Below, in pieces: positions 42,261 through 50,654 of a stretch of 59,954 nt of DNA. Source of the stretch: Bacteroidota bacterium (GTDB taxonomy: Bacteria; Bacteroidota; Bacteroidia; B-17B0; Aurantibacillaceae); the NCBI GenBank assembly GCA_025362395.1, contig JANYGK010000001.1:1-59954 (forward strand), written 5' to 3'. Positions within the stretch are counted from its first letter, which is position 1. The number at the start of each line of letters is the position of its first letter. Below the pieces are notes generated by a model. It ran no database searches and was not told the origin of the DNA. It saw only the letters and a program-made list of their open reading frames with translations. The position numbers were made by a program, and so were the translations under genes.

Positions 42261-43037
42261 ATGAGTTTCATACTTTCAGAATTAAAAGGCAAAGTAATGG
42301 TTATTACTTTAAACCGCCCCGATAAATTTAACAGCTTTAACCGTGAAATGGCATTGCAGCTGCAGAGTGCACTGGATCAAGCATCAACTAACGCAGAAGT
42401 AAGGGCGCTTATACTAACGGGATCCGGAAAGGCATTTTGTGCGGGTCAGGATCTTGCCGAAGCAATAGACGCTAAAGGCCCCGGCATACCAAAAATCGTT
42501 GAAGAACATTACAACCCTATTGTCAGCCGTATAAGAACCATAGAAAAGCCTATTGTTGCTATAGTAAACGGTGTAGCGGCAGGCGCAGGCGCAAATATAG
42601 CCTTATCCTGCGACATAGTAATAGCAGCAAACTCGGCATCATTCATACAGGCATTCAGTAAAATAGGATTGATCCCCGACAGCGGCGGTACATTTTTTCT
42701 TCCGCGATTAATAGGCTTTCAAAGAGCTTCTGCTTTAATGATGACGGGCGATAAGGTAACGGCAATAGAAGCTCAGCAAATGGGTATGATTTTTAAAACA
42801 TTTGCCGATGATGCGTTTATGGAGGAAGGTATGAAAATAGCAGCTAATCTTGCTGATATGCCTACCAAAGCAATCGGCTTAACCAAGCGGCTATTAAATG
42901 AAAGCGTGTTTAATACGCACCAAAACCAATTAGCGTTGGAAGGCAAGCTACAAGTAGAAGCCGCGGCCACACATGATTACAACGAAGGCGTAAGCGCGTT
43001 TTTAGAGAAACGCAAGCCTGTATTTAAAGGCAATTAA
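42261..43037 (+). CDS. paaG: 1,2-epoxyphenylacetyl-CoA isomerase PaaG (crotonase family)
   Basis: 258 residues. Crotonase motifs: VMVITLNRPDKFNSFNREM, ALILTGSGKAFCAGQDLAEA (oxyanion hole), GVAAGAGANIALSCDIVIAA and FIQAFSKIGLIPDSGGTFFL. Isomerises the ring epoxide to oxepin-CoA and also acts on later unsaturated intermediates. Last pathway gene of the operon here; a REP-like element follows. Confidence 0.94.
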   Translation: MSFILSELKGKVMVITLNRPDKFNSFNREMALQLQSALDQASTNAEVRALILTGSGKAFCAGQDLAEAIDAKGPGIPKIVEEHYNPIVSRIRTIEKPIVAIVNGVAAGAGANIALSCDIVIAANSASFIQAFSKIGLIPDSGGTFFLPRLIGFQRASALMMTGDKVTAIEAQQMGMIFKTFADDAFMEEGMKIAANLADMPTKAIGLTKRLLNESVFNTHQNQLALEGKLQVEAAATHDYNEGVSAFLEKRKPVFKGN

Positions 43038-43090
43038 TTCCAAGTTGCTTCTTCTTAACTTTCAGGCGGAGGATCAAAATGTCGAAGTTC

Positions 43091-43162
43091 GTCATTGCGA
43101 GGAAGAATGACGAAGCAATCTCAAACTAAAACAGATTGCAGCGCTATCGCTCGCAATAACGG
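43091..43162. repeat. REP-like element, double copy
   Basis: GTCATTGCGA ... GAAGCAATCTC (43091-43122) followed by an inverted-like copy AGATTGCAGCGC ... CTCGCAATAACG (43133-43162). Occupies the gap after paaG together with AT-rich DNA to 43316. Confidence 0.65.
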
Positions 43163-43316
43163 TTCTTTGTCGCTCTGAACGTTGTCGATGAGTCTGTAAA
43201 CCCTTCTAAACTTTAGATGGATTTGCTTTTTATCCCTTATTTATTAAACGTTTTATTGTTTACAATTTTATTGTATCGCGGCATAAAAAAAGCGTTATAC
43301 ACTTAATTTTACTGCT

Positions 43317-45059
43317 ATGACACATTATAAATTTTTTCTCTTTGTATTTATAGTTCTTTCCTATTGTTCTTATGCACAACCTAAAAGAGAATATTATGAT
43401 ACTGACCAAACACACTTAAAATCGGAAACGAATAGCGTAAAAGGTATTCCACATGGCAAGCACACTGAGTATTATAAAAGTGGGATCGTATCTCGAAAAG
43501 GTTATTTTTTTAACGGCAAGGAGGACAGCACCTGGTATTTTTATTATGAAACCGGGAAAATAAAAGCAATAGAAAATTATCACAGGTCAAAAAAGAACGG
43601 GCATAACCGTTATTACTTTAAAACCGGAGAATTGGCACAGGAAACTGTTTTTAAAAACAACCTTGCCGACAGTACATGGACCTCCTATTACGAAAATAAA
43701 AATGTGAAGAGCAGGGAGTCTTTTGCTTTAGGGAAAAAACAGGGCGGATGGCTGTATTACTTTGATAACGGTCAATTAGAGAGTGAGGGGAAATTTGAAA
43801 ATGATTTAAAAGAAGGTGAAATAAAAACATTTTATAAAAACGGCAAGCAGTCGGCCGTAACAAATTATTGTAAAAATAAACCCTGCGGTTCCGCTAAAGA
43901 ATATTATGAAAACGGTAATTCTAAAATTGAAAAAGAGTTTACGGATTCTGTATCTTTTCTTTTAAAAAACATGTGGGACGATAAAGGAAAACAAGTTGTT
44001 ACAAATGGTACCGGAACAATTACAGCGCAATATGCAAGCGGAATTATTAAAGCTCAGGGAGCATACAGGCAAGGTTTACAAGACGGTATTTGGCGTTATT
44101 TTCATCCGAATGGAGAATTAGATTACAGTGCCACTTACGAGAACGGGCAATTGAACGGGTATTATTCTTCCTATTACGAAAACCATAATATAAAAAGTGA
44201 AGGACCTTTTGTGAACGGAAAGAAAAATGGTGTATGGAAATTCTATACCGAAAAAGGACAAAAGGAAATGGAAGGTACTTTGAAAGAAGGACTTCGAAAC
44301 GACCGTTGGACCTACTATTATGCTAACGGTAATAAAGAATCGGAAGGTTATTTTTTAGACGATAAACAAACCGGTACATGGGAGTATTTTTATCCTACCA
44401 CCGAAAAATGGAAGCTGGGTAACTTCAATGCCAATTTAAAAACAGGTAATTGGACCACTTGGTATGAGAACGGGAAAAAACTGCAAGAGGGATTTTACAC
44501 GCAAGGCAAAGAAACAGGCCTATGGCAAAGCTGGTATAGCAGCGGTGAGCTAAAAGATGAAGGGACATTTAAAGAAGGGAAATTAAACGGAATGTGGCAG
44601 GGTTGGTACAGTAACGGAAAACAAAATTACCTTGGTAAGTATGACGATAAAGAAAGAAAGAGCGGCTTATGGCAGTATTGGTATGAAACAGGCCAATACA
44701 GGGAAACAGGAAATTATGTAAGCGGTATTAAGCACGGGCATTGGACAAGCTATTTTGAGAAGGGAAGCTTTATGGATTCAGACGGTAATTACAGTAAAGG
44801 AAAACAAACGGGTAAATGGACCTACTATTATGAAACGGGCGGCATTATGAGGGAACAACGGTTTAAAGACGGACATTTGTCGGGCACATCAACCACTTAC
44901 TACAGTAATAATAAAATACAATCCGAGTGTAATTATAAAGTGGTAAGCGAAAAGCGCAAAGGTAAAAAACAAAGTGTGGCCAACGGTGATTGGATTTTTT
45001 ATGACAAATCAGGGAACGAAATAAGCAGGATAACTTATAAAGACGGTGTGAAAAAGTAA
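43317..45059 (+). CDS. Exported YwqK/MORN-like repeat protein
   Basis: 580 residues. Signal peptide (FFLFVFIVLSYCSYAQ), then about 20 repeats of 20-25 residues of the form YYENGxxxSEGxxxxGxxxGxWxxY (for example KSEGPFVNGKKNGVWKFYTE), the YwqK/antitoxin-type MORN variant common in Bacteroidota. No catalytic motif; such stacks are thought to be binding or structural modules at the cell surface. A terminal Lys-rich tail (DGVKK) has no T9SS sorting domain. Confidence 0.9.
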   Translation: MTHYKFFLFVFIVLSYCSYAQPKREYYDTDQTHLKSETNSVKGIPHGKHTEYYKSGIVSRKGYFFNGKEDSTWYFYYETGKIKAIENYHRSKKNGHNRYYFKTGELAQETVFKNNLADSTWTSYYENKNVKSRESFALGKKQGGWLYYFDNGQLESEGKFENDLKEGEIKTFYKNGKQSAVTNYCKNKPCGSAKEYYENGNSKIEKEFTDSVSFLLKNMWDDKGKQVVTNGTGTITAQYASGIIKAQGAYRQGLQDGIWRYFHPNGELDYSATYENGQLNGYYSSYYENHNIKSEGPFVNGKKNGVWKFYTEKGQKEMEGTLKEGLRNDRWTYYYANGNKESEGYFLDDKQTGTWEYFYPTTEKWKLGNFNANLKTGNWTTWYENGKKLQEGFYTQGKETGLWQSWYSSGELKDEGTFKEGKLNGMWQGWYSNGKQNYLGKYDDKERKSGLWQYWYETGQYRETGNYVSGIKHGHWTSYFEKGSFMDSDGNYSKGKQTGKWTYYYETGGIMREQRFKDGHLSGTSTTYYSNNKIQSECNYKVVSEKRKGKKQSVANGDWIFYDKSGNEISRITYKDGVKK

Positions 45060-45125
45060 AATAAAAATTAATAAGCATTATATTTAAATAAGTATTAAAT
45101 TTAACATATCACAAAACAATTTGTT

Positions 45126-45956
45126 ATGCGCGTAAATGTTAAATTTTTTATTGTTATTGCCGCGGTAAATTTCGCATTGTCTGCCTGTGGCTCCGGTAAA
45201 CATGAGGAAAACGATGACGATGCAGCAGAAACGATCCATACAGGATTAGATTCTCAAAAAATATCAGCGCAAAATGTATTTAATGCATTGCCTGCCCGTG
45301 ATAAAATAATTTTACTCATAACAGAGGCTAAAGCGGAGTATAACCCTGCCATCTTAAACGATCCGAGTTCTGTTAACAGGTATTCATTGGAAAGCAGTAA
45401 AGCTCTTAACCTCGGTGTTTACGGTGCTGATTTAAACGCTACCGGCGTATATGAGCAAACCCAGGAATCCATGCTGTTTTTGAAATGTGTAAATATTTTA
45501 GCGAAAAATTTGGGAGTCAGTAATTCCTTTGATGAAAAAATGGTAGACCGTATGTCCGTTAATAAATCAAACAGGGATTCAACATTGGAAATAGTTTCAC
45601 AATCCTTTAAAAGTGCCGATAAGTATTTAAAAGATAACAGCCGCCCGGGAACCTCTTCCTTAATTGTTGCAGGTGCTTGGGTAGAAGGAATATACCTTGC
45701 TATTAGTACGGCTAAAGAAACTAAGAACGAACCCATAATTAAAGAAATATACGGCCAAAGCGAATCTTTAAAATATTTGATCCAATTGCTGGAACAATCA
45801 AAAATACCGGAAGATGCCACTTATATTTTAACAGACCTTAAGCAACTAAAAACGGTTTTCGACGCTAAAAAAGACAACGTATTTACAGTTTCCTCTTTAT
45901 CAAATTTAGATAAAGCATCTATAGAATTAAGAACTAAAATTATTTCAGGAAAATAA
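45126..45956 (+). CDS. Predicted lipoprotein of unknown function
   Basis: 276 residues. Signal with lipobox NFALSACGSG (Cys about residue 21), acidic stretch EENDDDAAE, then a mainly helical domain with EYNPAILNDPSSVNRYSLES and AGAWVEGIYLAISTAKET. One base separates its stop from the ATG of the carbonic-anhydrase-like gene, so the two are co-transcribed. Family not recognised by name. Confidence 0.75.
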   Translation: MRVNVKFFIVIAAVNFALSACGSGKHEENDDDAAETIHTGLDSQKISAQNVFNALPARDKIILLITEAKAEYNPAILNDPSSVNRYSLESSKALNLGVYGADLNATGVYEQTQESMLFLKCVNILAKNLGVSNSFDEKMVDRMSVNKSNRDSTLEIVSQSFKSADKYLKDNSRPGTSSLIVAGAWVEGIYLAISTAKETKNEPIIKEIYGQSESLKYLIQLLEQSKIPEDATYILTDLKQLKTVFDAKKDNVFTVSSLSNLDKASIELRTKIISGK

Positions 45957-45957
45957 T

Positions 45958-46470
45958 ATGCCGGTCATTTTACCCGTAAACGGAATAGAGCCCAAACTTG
46001 GAGAAAATTGTTTTATTGCCCCAAATGCAACCATAGTGGGTGATGTGGTGTGCGGCGATGAGTGTAGCTTTTGGTTCAATGCGGTTGTAAGGGGCGATGT
46101 TAATTCTATACGCCTCGGTAACAAGGTAAATATACAAGACGGTGCAGTAATACATTGCACCTATAAAAAAACAAAAACAGTATTGGGTAATAATGTGTCT
46201 GTTGGCCATAACGCCATTGTACACGGTTGTTTGGTACATGATAATGTATTAATAGGAATGGGCGCCATTGTAATGGATAACTGCGAAATAGGCAGCAATA
46301 CCATTATAGCGGCAGGCGCTGTATTAACAGAAGGAACCATTGTGCCGAGCGGATGCATTTACGCAGGGGTGCCCGCCAAAAAAATTAAAGATATTTCGGA
46401 AGAATTAATACACGGCGAAATAGACCGTATTGCTAACAATTATTTAATGTACAGTACCTGGTTTAAATAG
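45958..46470 (+). CDS. Gamma-carbonic anhydrase-family protein
   Basis: 170 residues, left-handed beta-helix hexapeptide repeats. Zinc ligands fit: AVIHCTYKK, SVGHNAIVHGCLVHD (HxxxxH). FIAPNATIVGDVVCGDECSF and FNAVVRGDVNSIRLGNKVNI are typical of the CaiE/YrdA/PaaY group. Carbonic anhydrase activity is uncertain; because the paa genes lie 3 kb upstream, a PaaY-like thioesterase role is possible but the contact is weak. Confidence 0.9.
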   Translation: MPVILPVNGIEPKLGENCFIAPNATIVGDVVCGDECSFWFNAVVRGDVNSIRLGNKVNIQDGAVIHCTYKKTKTVLGNNVSVGHNAIVHGCLVHDNVLIGMGAIVMDNCEIGSNTIIAAGAVLTEGTIVPSGCIYAGVPAKKIKDISEELIHGEIDRIANNYLMYSTWFK

Positions 46471-46532
46471 GCGTCCCTCAAATAATCTACAAGTGGTAAT
46501 TTAATAAGAATTGTTTAAAAACTTGGTCATAA

Positions 46533-46579
46533 AAATCTGCCGGAAAACTAAAAAACTTAATTAAAAAAGCGGCAGATTT
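46533..46579. repeat. 10-bp inverted repeat next to the IS5 remnant
   Basis: AAATCTGCCG (46533-46542) and CGGCAGATTT (46570-46579) are perfect arms around 27 nt of A-rich DNA, just upstream of the transposase fragment. Could be a terminator of the preceding operon or a leftover of the insertion sequence. Confidence 0.5.
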
Positions 46580-46614
46580 GTATATACTTTCAAAAGAAAA
46601 AAAGGATAAATCAA

Positions 46615-46779
46615 ATGGATTTTTATAGCACATTTGAAGAACAGTTTAATCATAATCATTCACTATATAAATTAAGTTTAGTCATCCGATGGCATGTATT
46701 TGATGATGCCTTTTCAAAACATTATAGTGCTACCCATGGCAAACCTGCCAAACCTATAAGGCGCAGGTTGCCCTATTGA
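46615..46779 (+). mobile_element. IS5-family transposase N-terminal remnant
   Basis: 54 residues: DFYSTFEEQFNHNHSLYKLS, then LVIRWHVFDDAF and HGKPAKPIRR, matching the start of IS5/IS1182-type transposases, then a stop. The DDE catalytic part is missing and no right end is visible. A decayed relic. Confidence 0.7.
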
Positions 46780-46909
46780 TTTTTTGAAGAGAAACTAAAT
46801 AAAATTGTTGGTCCGAAATAATTTTTTTCCTTTCGGTAACTCACACTCCTTTTATAAATAATTGATTGACGTCGCATATTGTTCCTATTATAACTTAACA
46901 CTTAATATT

Positions 46910-47473
46910 ATGAACCCGTTAGCCTTACTGTTAGTTTTTAACTTGCTTTCTGTATGCGTTTTTGCACAGAGTCGGGAAGAAAAAGCGGCCAAGAACTTTG
47001 AAACGTTTTTTACTTCTTTTAAAAATGCCTATCCCGCCGATCGTAACAAAGATGTTTTTAAAAATTATTCAGACCTTTGGGTTCGTAAGGCCATGCCCGA
47101 AGAAATAAAAATGATGATCGAATATAACAGCCAAAATTTCTATAGCACCTACCTGTATCATATTAAAAACTCACATGATACCTTAATTAAAATTTCAACC
47201 TTAGAATACAGTCCCTCCATTAAACAACTCTATCTGAAATTTAAGAAGAGTATTATTGCGGGAGAACGATCGGGAAAATTTAATTATAAGCAAGACAAAG
47301 ACTTTGCCGAACAGTTAAAATATGCGATCGATCAGGTAAACTTACCAATCATCGGCTACTATCAGTCAGCCATAATAGTGGTTCAATCTCTTGACGGAAC
47401 CCTAGAGGAAAATAAGATAATTATTACCTATACAAACGAGTTGGAAACTATGGAGTTTAATGTAGTGGAGTGA
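46910..47473 (+). CDS. Exported protein of unknown function
   Basis: 187 residues from the ATG at 46910, which starts a good signal peptide (NPLALLLVFNLLSVCVFAQ); an upstream in-frame ATG at 46862 would add a poor leader of 16 residues. The mature part is helical and charged, no known domain. Located just after the IS5 remnant. The gap 47474-47598 shows no gene. Confidence 0.7.
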   Translation: MNPLALLLVFNLLSVCVFAQSREEKAAKNFETFFTSFKNAYPADRNKDVFKNYSDLWVRKAMPEEIKMMIEYNSQNFYSTYLYHIKNSHDTLIKISTLEYSPSIKQLYLKFKKSIIAGERSGKFNYKQDKDFAEQLKYAIDQVNLPIIGYYQSAIIVVQSLDGTLEENKIIITYTNELETMEFNVVE

Positions 47474-47598
47474 GAAAGGATATCAAAATAAATTATAATG
47501 AAATAGTAATATGGAGGATTGAATGTGAGTTTCGTATTATCTCTATTTATTAAAATAAACTTATCTGGCTTTATTATCTTCCTTTATCTTAGGCTTAT

Positions 47599-47735
47599 TC
47601 ATTCTATGAGTTTTACTTCATTTAAAATCTCTTCACGTTCTTCTGCTTTTGCAACCACAGTTTCAATATCGGCAATAGCTAGTTCAATATCATTTGGTGC
47701 ATCATCTATTTCATTTTTTGCTTTATTAAAATAAC
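47599..47735 (-). pseudogene. 3' fragment of a helical protein cut at the arr cassette
   Basis: Minus-strand frame reading AKNEIDDAPNDIELAIADIE, TVVAKAEEREEILNEVKLIE and a stop at 47599, but no start codon before it meets the repeat at 47736. The segment DAPNDIELAIAD resembles DSPNDIELAMAE in the restriction-operon protein at 18661. It looks like a gene whose 5' part was removed when the cassette came in. Confidence 0.4.
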
Positions 47736-47810
47736 TGTCTCGAAGGGGCAAAAGCAAAGCAAAAAAACTACCGTCAAACCCCGCTGACGCAACTACCCTG
47801 TGTTAGCGGT
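47736..47810 (-). repeat. attC-like site (right half clear) 3' of arr
   Basis: Right end GTTAGCGGT (47802-47810) followed by TCGTTGTT is identical to the right end of the site at 8341-8467 and its following bases. The left half is degenerate; the inside contains two copies of ACTACC. Lies 18 bp after the arr stop, as attC sites do. Confidence 0.5.
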
Positions 47811-47828
47811 TCGTTGTTTTGTCACGGT

Positions 47829-48314
47829 TTAATTGTCGTTTAAAGAATTGATGCCTTGTTGTTTTAGTTTTTCCAATGCGTCTTTCATTGCTTTAACTTG
47901 TTCAGCAGGGTGTCCTTGCCAAACTATTACTTCTCCTACAACTCTGAACGGTTCTGTTGAACGATAAGACATTGTTGGATTACCCGGAAACTTTTTGTCC
48001 GTCAAATCCGGGTCGTTTTCAATTTCTCCTGTTGGTTCTACCAAATAAATTCGCTCTCGTCCGCTGCCCACAGCAAGTTCAGCACCCCAAATTGCAGGGT
48101 CTAATGTTGCTGATAGAAATATATATTTGGCATTTTTCCTTTGTCCGTAGTTTGAGTTAAAACCAACTTCAATAAAGTCACCAAGTTTAAGCTCTGCCTT
48201 AGTTCCGTGAAAATATGTTTGTGCAAAAAGCGTTGGAGCCAAATTTTTTAAATTGTTTTTTTCTTCATTATTGTCCATTGTCAAAAATATTGTCTGTTGT
48301 TCTTTCGTTTCCAA
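47829..48314 (-). CDS. arr: Rifampin ADP-ribosyltransferase (Arr family)
   Basis: 161 residues. AQTYFHGTKAELKLGDFIEV, AKYIFLSATLDPAIWGAELA, GSGRERIYLVEPTGEIENDP, DLTDKKFPGNPTMSYRSTEP and FRVVGEV are the Arr signature, with the His, Tyr and Asp expected for NAD+-dependent ADP-ribosylation of rifamycins. An internal ATG 12 codons in (48278) could be the true start. Arr genes are classical integron cassette cargo; this one stands alone between cassette-type ends. Confidence 0.93.
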   Translation of the reverse strand: METKEQQTIFLTMDNNEEKNNLKNLAPTLFAQTYFHGTKAELKLGDFIEVGFNSNYGQRKNAKYIFLSATLDPAIWGAELAVGSGRERIYLVEPTGEIENDPDLTDKKFPGNPTMSYRSTEPFRVVGEVIVWQGHPAEQVKAMKDALEKLKQQGINSLNDN

Positions 48315-48329
48315 GGGTGTCCTACAATG

Positions 48330-48338
48330 ACCGCAAAC
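48330..48338 (-). repeat. Possible opposite end of the arr cassette
   Basis: TACAATG-ACCGCAAAC-TACCGG differs from the conserved left end of the other sites (CAATG-ACYGCTAAC-G) by few bases; ACCGCAAAC has one mismatch to ACCGCTAAC. The rest of the gap to 48649 has no gene; it contains a (TA)7 run at 48469-48482. Confidence 0.4.
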
Positions 48339-48623
48339 TACCGGATAGGACTAACTCTTTCTGTTTTAAAAATAATCAATCTTTCATAAATTATCAAATG
48401 GGTTTCCTATTTTTTGTTTGCTTTTACTACCTTCGTAATTATCAGTTTTCTAATGTCATTTTTTCATGTATATATATATATATCAGTGTCATCAATGTTC
48501 CATCCTTAAATTACAGAACGCTTTTTGATATACCTTCCTTGTCGGTACTTTAAAAATACTCTTATAAGAAAATATGAAATAAAATTCAGCAACTTTCGGG
48601 TTTCATACTAATTACTAAACTGG

Positions 48624-48631
48624 TAATTTTG
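48624..48631 (+). promoter_or_regulatory. -7 element of the alkylation-repair pair
   Basis: TAATTTTG fits TAnnTTTG, 18 bp before the ATG at 48650, so a short leader. The TTTG partner is not clear. Confidence 0.45.
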
Positions 48632-48649
48632 CAATGTAAATAAAGAAAA

Positions 48650-49495
48650 ATGAAAGACAGTGAATTAATAAACTACAATCGCATAGCCGAAGCAATAGAA
48701 TATATAAAAAAAAATTTTAAAGATCAGCCTGATCTGAATGAAGTTGCCGGTAAACTTAATTTGAGCCCCTTTCATTTTCAGCGTATGTTTACGGATTGGG
48801 CAGGAGTGAGCCCTAAAAAGTTTTTGCAGTACATAAGTTTGCAACATGCCAAGCAGGTATTAAAAGAAAAACAGGCAACGTTATTTGATGCGGCAAATGA
48901 AACGGGTTTATCGGGCACAGGAAGATTGCATGACCTTTTTATTAAAATAGAAGGCATGACCCCCGGTGAATTTAAAACAGGCGGTGAATACCTTTCCATT
49001 AATTACAGTTACGCTGAAACACCCTTTGGTAGTATCATTGTAGCATCAACCGGCAAAGGTATTTGCTATATGGCTTTTGAAGAAAATGAGCAGAAAGCAT
49101 TAGCCGATCTTCACAAACAGTTTCCTAAGGCAAAATTTAAGCAAACGACAGATGCCATGCAGCGAAATGCGTTATCTGTTTTTACGCATGACCCTGTTAA
49201 ACTTCCCGAAGTTAAATTACATTTAAAAGGAACAGAATTTCAATTAAAAGTGTGGGACGCCTTGCTTAAAATACCTATGGGTGATTTGTCTACCTATGGC
49301 ACCATTGCCAAAAAAATTAATAGCCCAAACGCATCAAGAGCTGTAGGAACGGCCATAGGCAATAACCCCGTTGCATTTTTAATTCCATGTCACCGAATTA
49401 TTCAATCTGCCGGAACCCTTGGCGGATACATGTGGGGGACAACACGCAAAACAGCCATGATAGGTTGGGAAGCAGCAAAGACAGGGAATGATTAG
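48650..49495 (+). CDS. AraC-type HTH fused to O6-methylguanine-DNA methyltransferase (Ada-like without N-domain)
   Basis: 281 residues. Residues ~1-100 are an AraC helix-turn-helix (LNLSPFHFQRMFTDWAGVSP); residues ~115-280 the Ogt/AGT domain with active-site Cys in NPVAFLIPCHRIIQSAGTLG and the DNA-recognition segment PNASRAVGTAIGNN. The methyl-phosphotriester Cys domain of E. coli Ada is missing, so activation must differ. Transfers the methyl group from O6-methylguanine to itself and may regulate alkB downstream. Confidence 0.93.
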   Translation: MKDSELINYNRIAEAIEYIKKNFKDQPDLNEVAGKLNLSPFHFQRMFTDWAGVSPKKFLQYISLQHAKQVLKEKQATLFDAANETGLSGTGRLHDLFIKIEGMTPGEFKTGGEYLSINYSYAETPFGSIIVASTGKGICYMAFEENEQKALADLHKQFPKAKFKQTTDAMQRNALSVFTHDPVKLPEVKLHLKGTEFQLKVWDALLKIPMGDLSTYGTIAKKINSPNASRAVGTAIGNNPVAFLIPCHRIIQSAGTLGGYMWGTTRKTAMIGWEAAKTGND

Positions 49496-49574
49496 TGCAT
49501 TTACATTTTAAATCATTGTCAACATATTCTTAATATAACGGACAAAATATAATATACAATTTAACACTCATCCA

Positions 49575-50183
49575 ATGGACCTCTTCAACACTAACCCAAC
49601 CGAAAACATTTTACCCTATGATGGAGAAGTTATTTACCATGAAAAAGTTATTTCCGGCGAACATTCAAACTTTTACCTAGAAACACTTTTAAATACGATA
49701 CAATGGAAACAGGACGAAGCCGTTATTTTTGGTAAACATATAATTACAAAACGGAAAGTAGCTTGGTATGCCGATAAAGATTTTTTTTATACTTATTCAG
49801 GCACAACCAAACAAGCCTTACTATGGACTAAAGAATTATTGGAGCTTAAAAGTATAGCGGAAACCATAACAGGACATACATTTAATTCGTGCCTGTTAAA
49901 TCTATATCATCAAGGCGATGAAGGCATGGCCTGGCACAGCGACGATGAAAAATCGCTTGGTAAAAATACCGTTATAGCCTCCTTTAGTTTCGGGGCTGAA
50001 CGAAAATTTTCTTTTAAACATAAACGAACAAAAGAATCAGCATCGCTTATTTTAGACCATGGCAGCTTACTGGTTATGCAAGGCGCCACACAAACTAATT
50101 GGCTTCACAGGCTTCCGCCAACCACAAAAATTAAGCGGCCTAGAGTTAACCTGACATTCCGAACCATTATTGATCAAGGATGA
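49575..50183 (+). CDS. alkB: AlkB-like 2-oxoglutarate/Fe(II)-dependent DNA repair dioxygenase
   Basis: 202 residues of the AlkB family (ALKBH2/3-like small form). LLNLYHQGDEGMAWHSDDEK carries the HxD iron ligands; GSLLVMQGATQTNWLHRLPP the second His; RVNLTFR the Arg pair binding 2-oxoglutarate. Removes methyl groups from 1-methyladenine and 3-methylcytosine by oxidation. 79 bp after the Ogt fusion on the same strand. Confidence 0.95.
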   Translation: MDLFNTNPTENILPYDGEVIYHEKVISGEHSNFYLETLLNTIQWKQDEAVIFGKHIITKRKVAWYADKDFFYTYSGTTKQALLWTKELLELKSIAETITGHTFNSCLLNLYHQGDEGMAWHSDDEKSLGKNTVIASFSFGAERKFSFKHKRTKESASLILDHGSLLVMQGATQTNWLHRLPPTTKIKRPRVNLTFRTIIDQG

Positions 50184-50362
50184 ATGTTGTCCCGCAAATC
50201 GCGCCCGGTGCAGAATGATGACGGGTTAGTTATGAAATGTATTTATATTAAAAATCCTCAAACATTGGCGGAATCTGCGAGACCATTTTAATTCTTATCT
50301 TTACGACTTAAAACTAAATCTGCTTTCACCGGTAGGTTCTGCAGGATCATTCTTTATTACAC

Positions 50363-50626
50363 ATGAAATTAAATGAAATAATTGAAGAGATTAAAAATTA
50401 CCAAAATCTCTCAAAACATAAATCGGCCCTCGATATTTACCGTTTATTGGATAATAACAACCGGTTATTCTCAGAAAAAATGGAGGAAGGTGACCTTTCA
50501 GGATTGTTAACCGGCTTTGAGGCGCTAGCCTATGCGGATCCTAAAGAATACACAACGTCGGCGTACCAAAATGATTATGAAAAAATGTATGGATTGTTGC
50601 TATACCATCTTAACAAAATTGTTTAA
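50363..50626 (+). CDS. Hypothetical small protein
   Basis: 87 residues, soluble, acidic, helical (MKLNEIIEEIKNYQNLSKHK). No motif recognised. A TATCTTTA element at about 50297 may serve as a promoter. 28 bp before the porQ start. Confidence 0.6.
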   Translation: MKLNEIIEEIKNYQNLSKHKSALDIYRLLDNNNRLFSEKMEEGDLSGLLTGFEALAYADPKEYTTSAYQNDYEKMYGLLLYHLNKIV

Positions 50627-50654
50627 CAACATTAACCGGTTAAAACACAATAAA

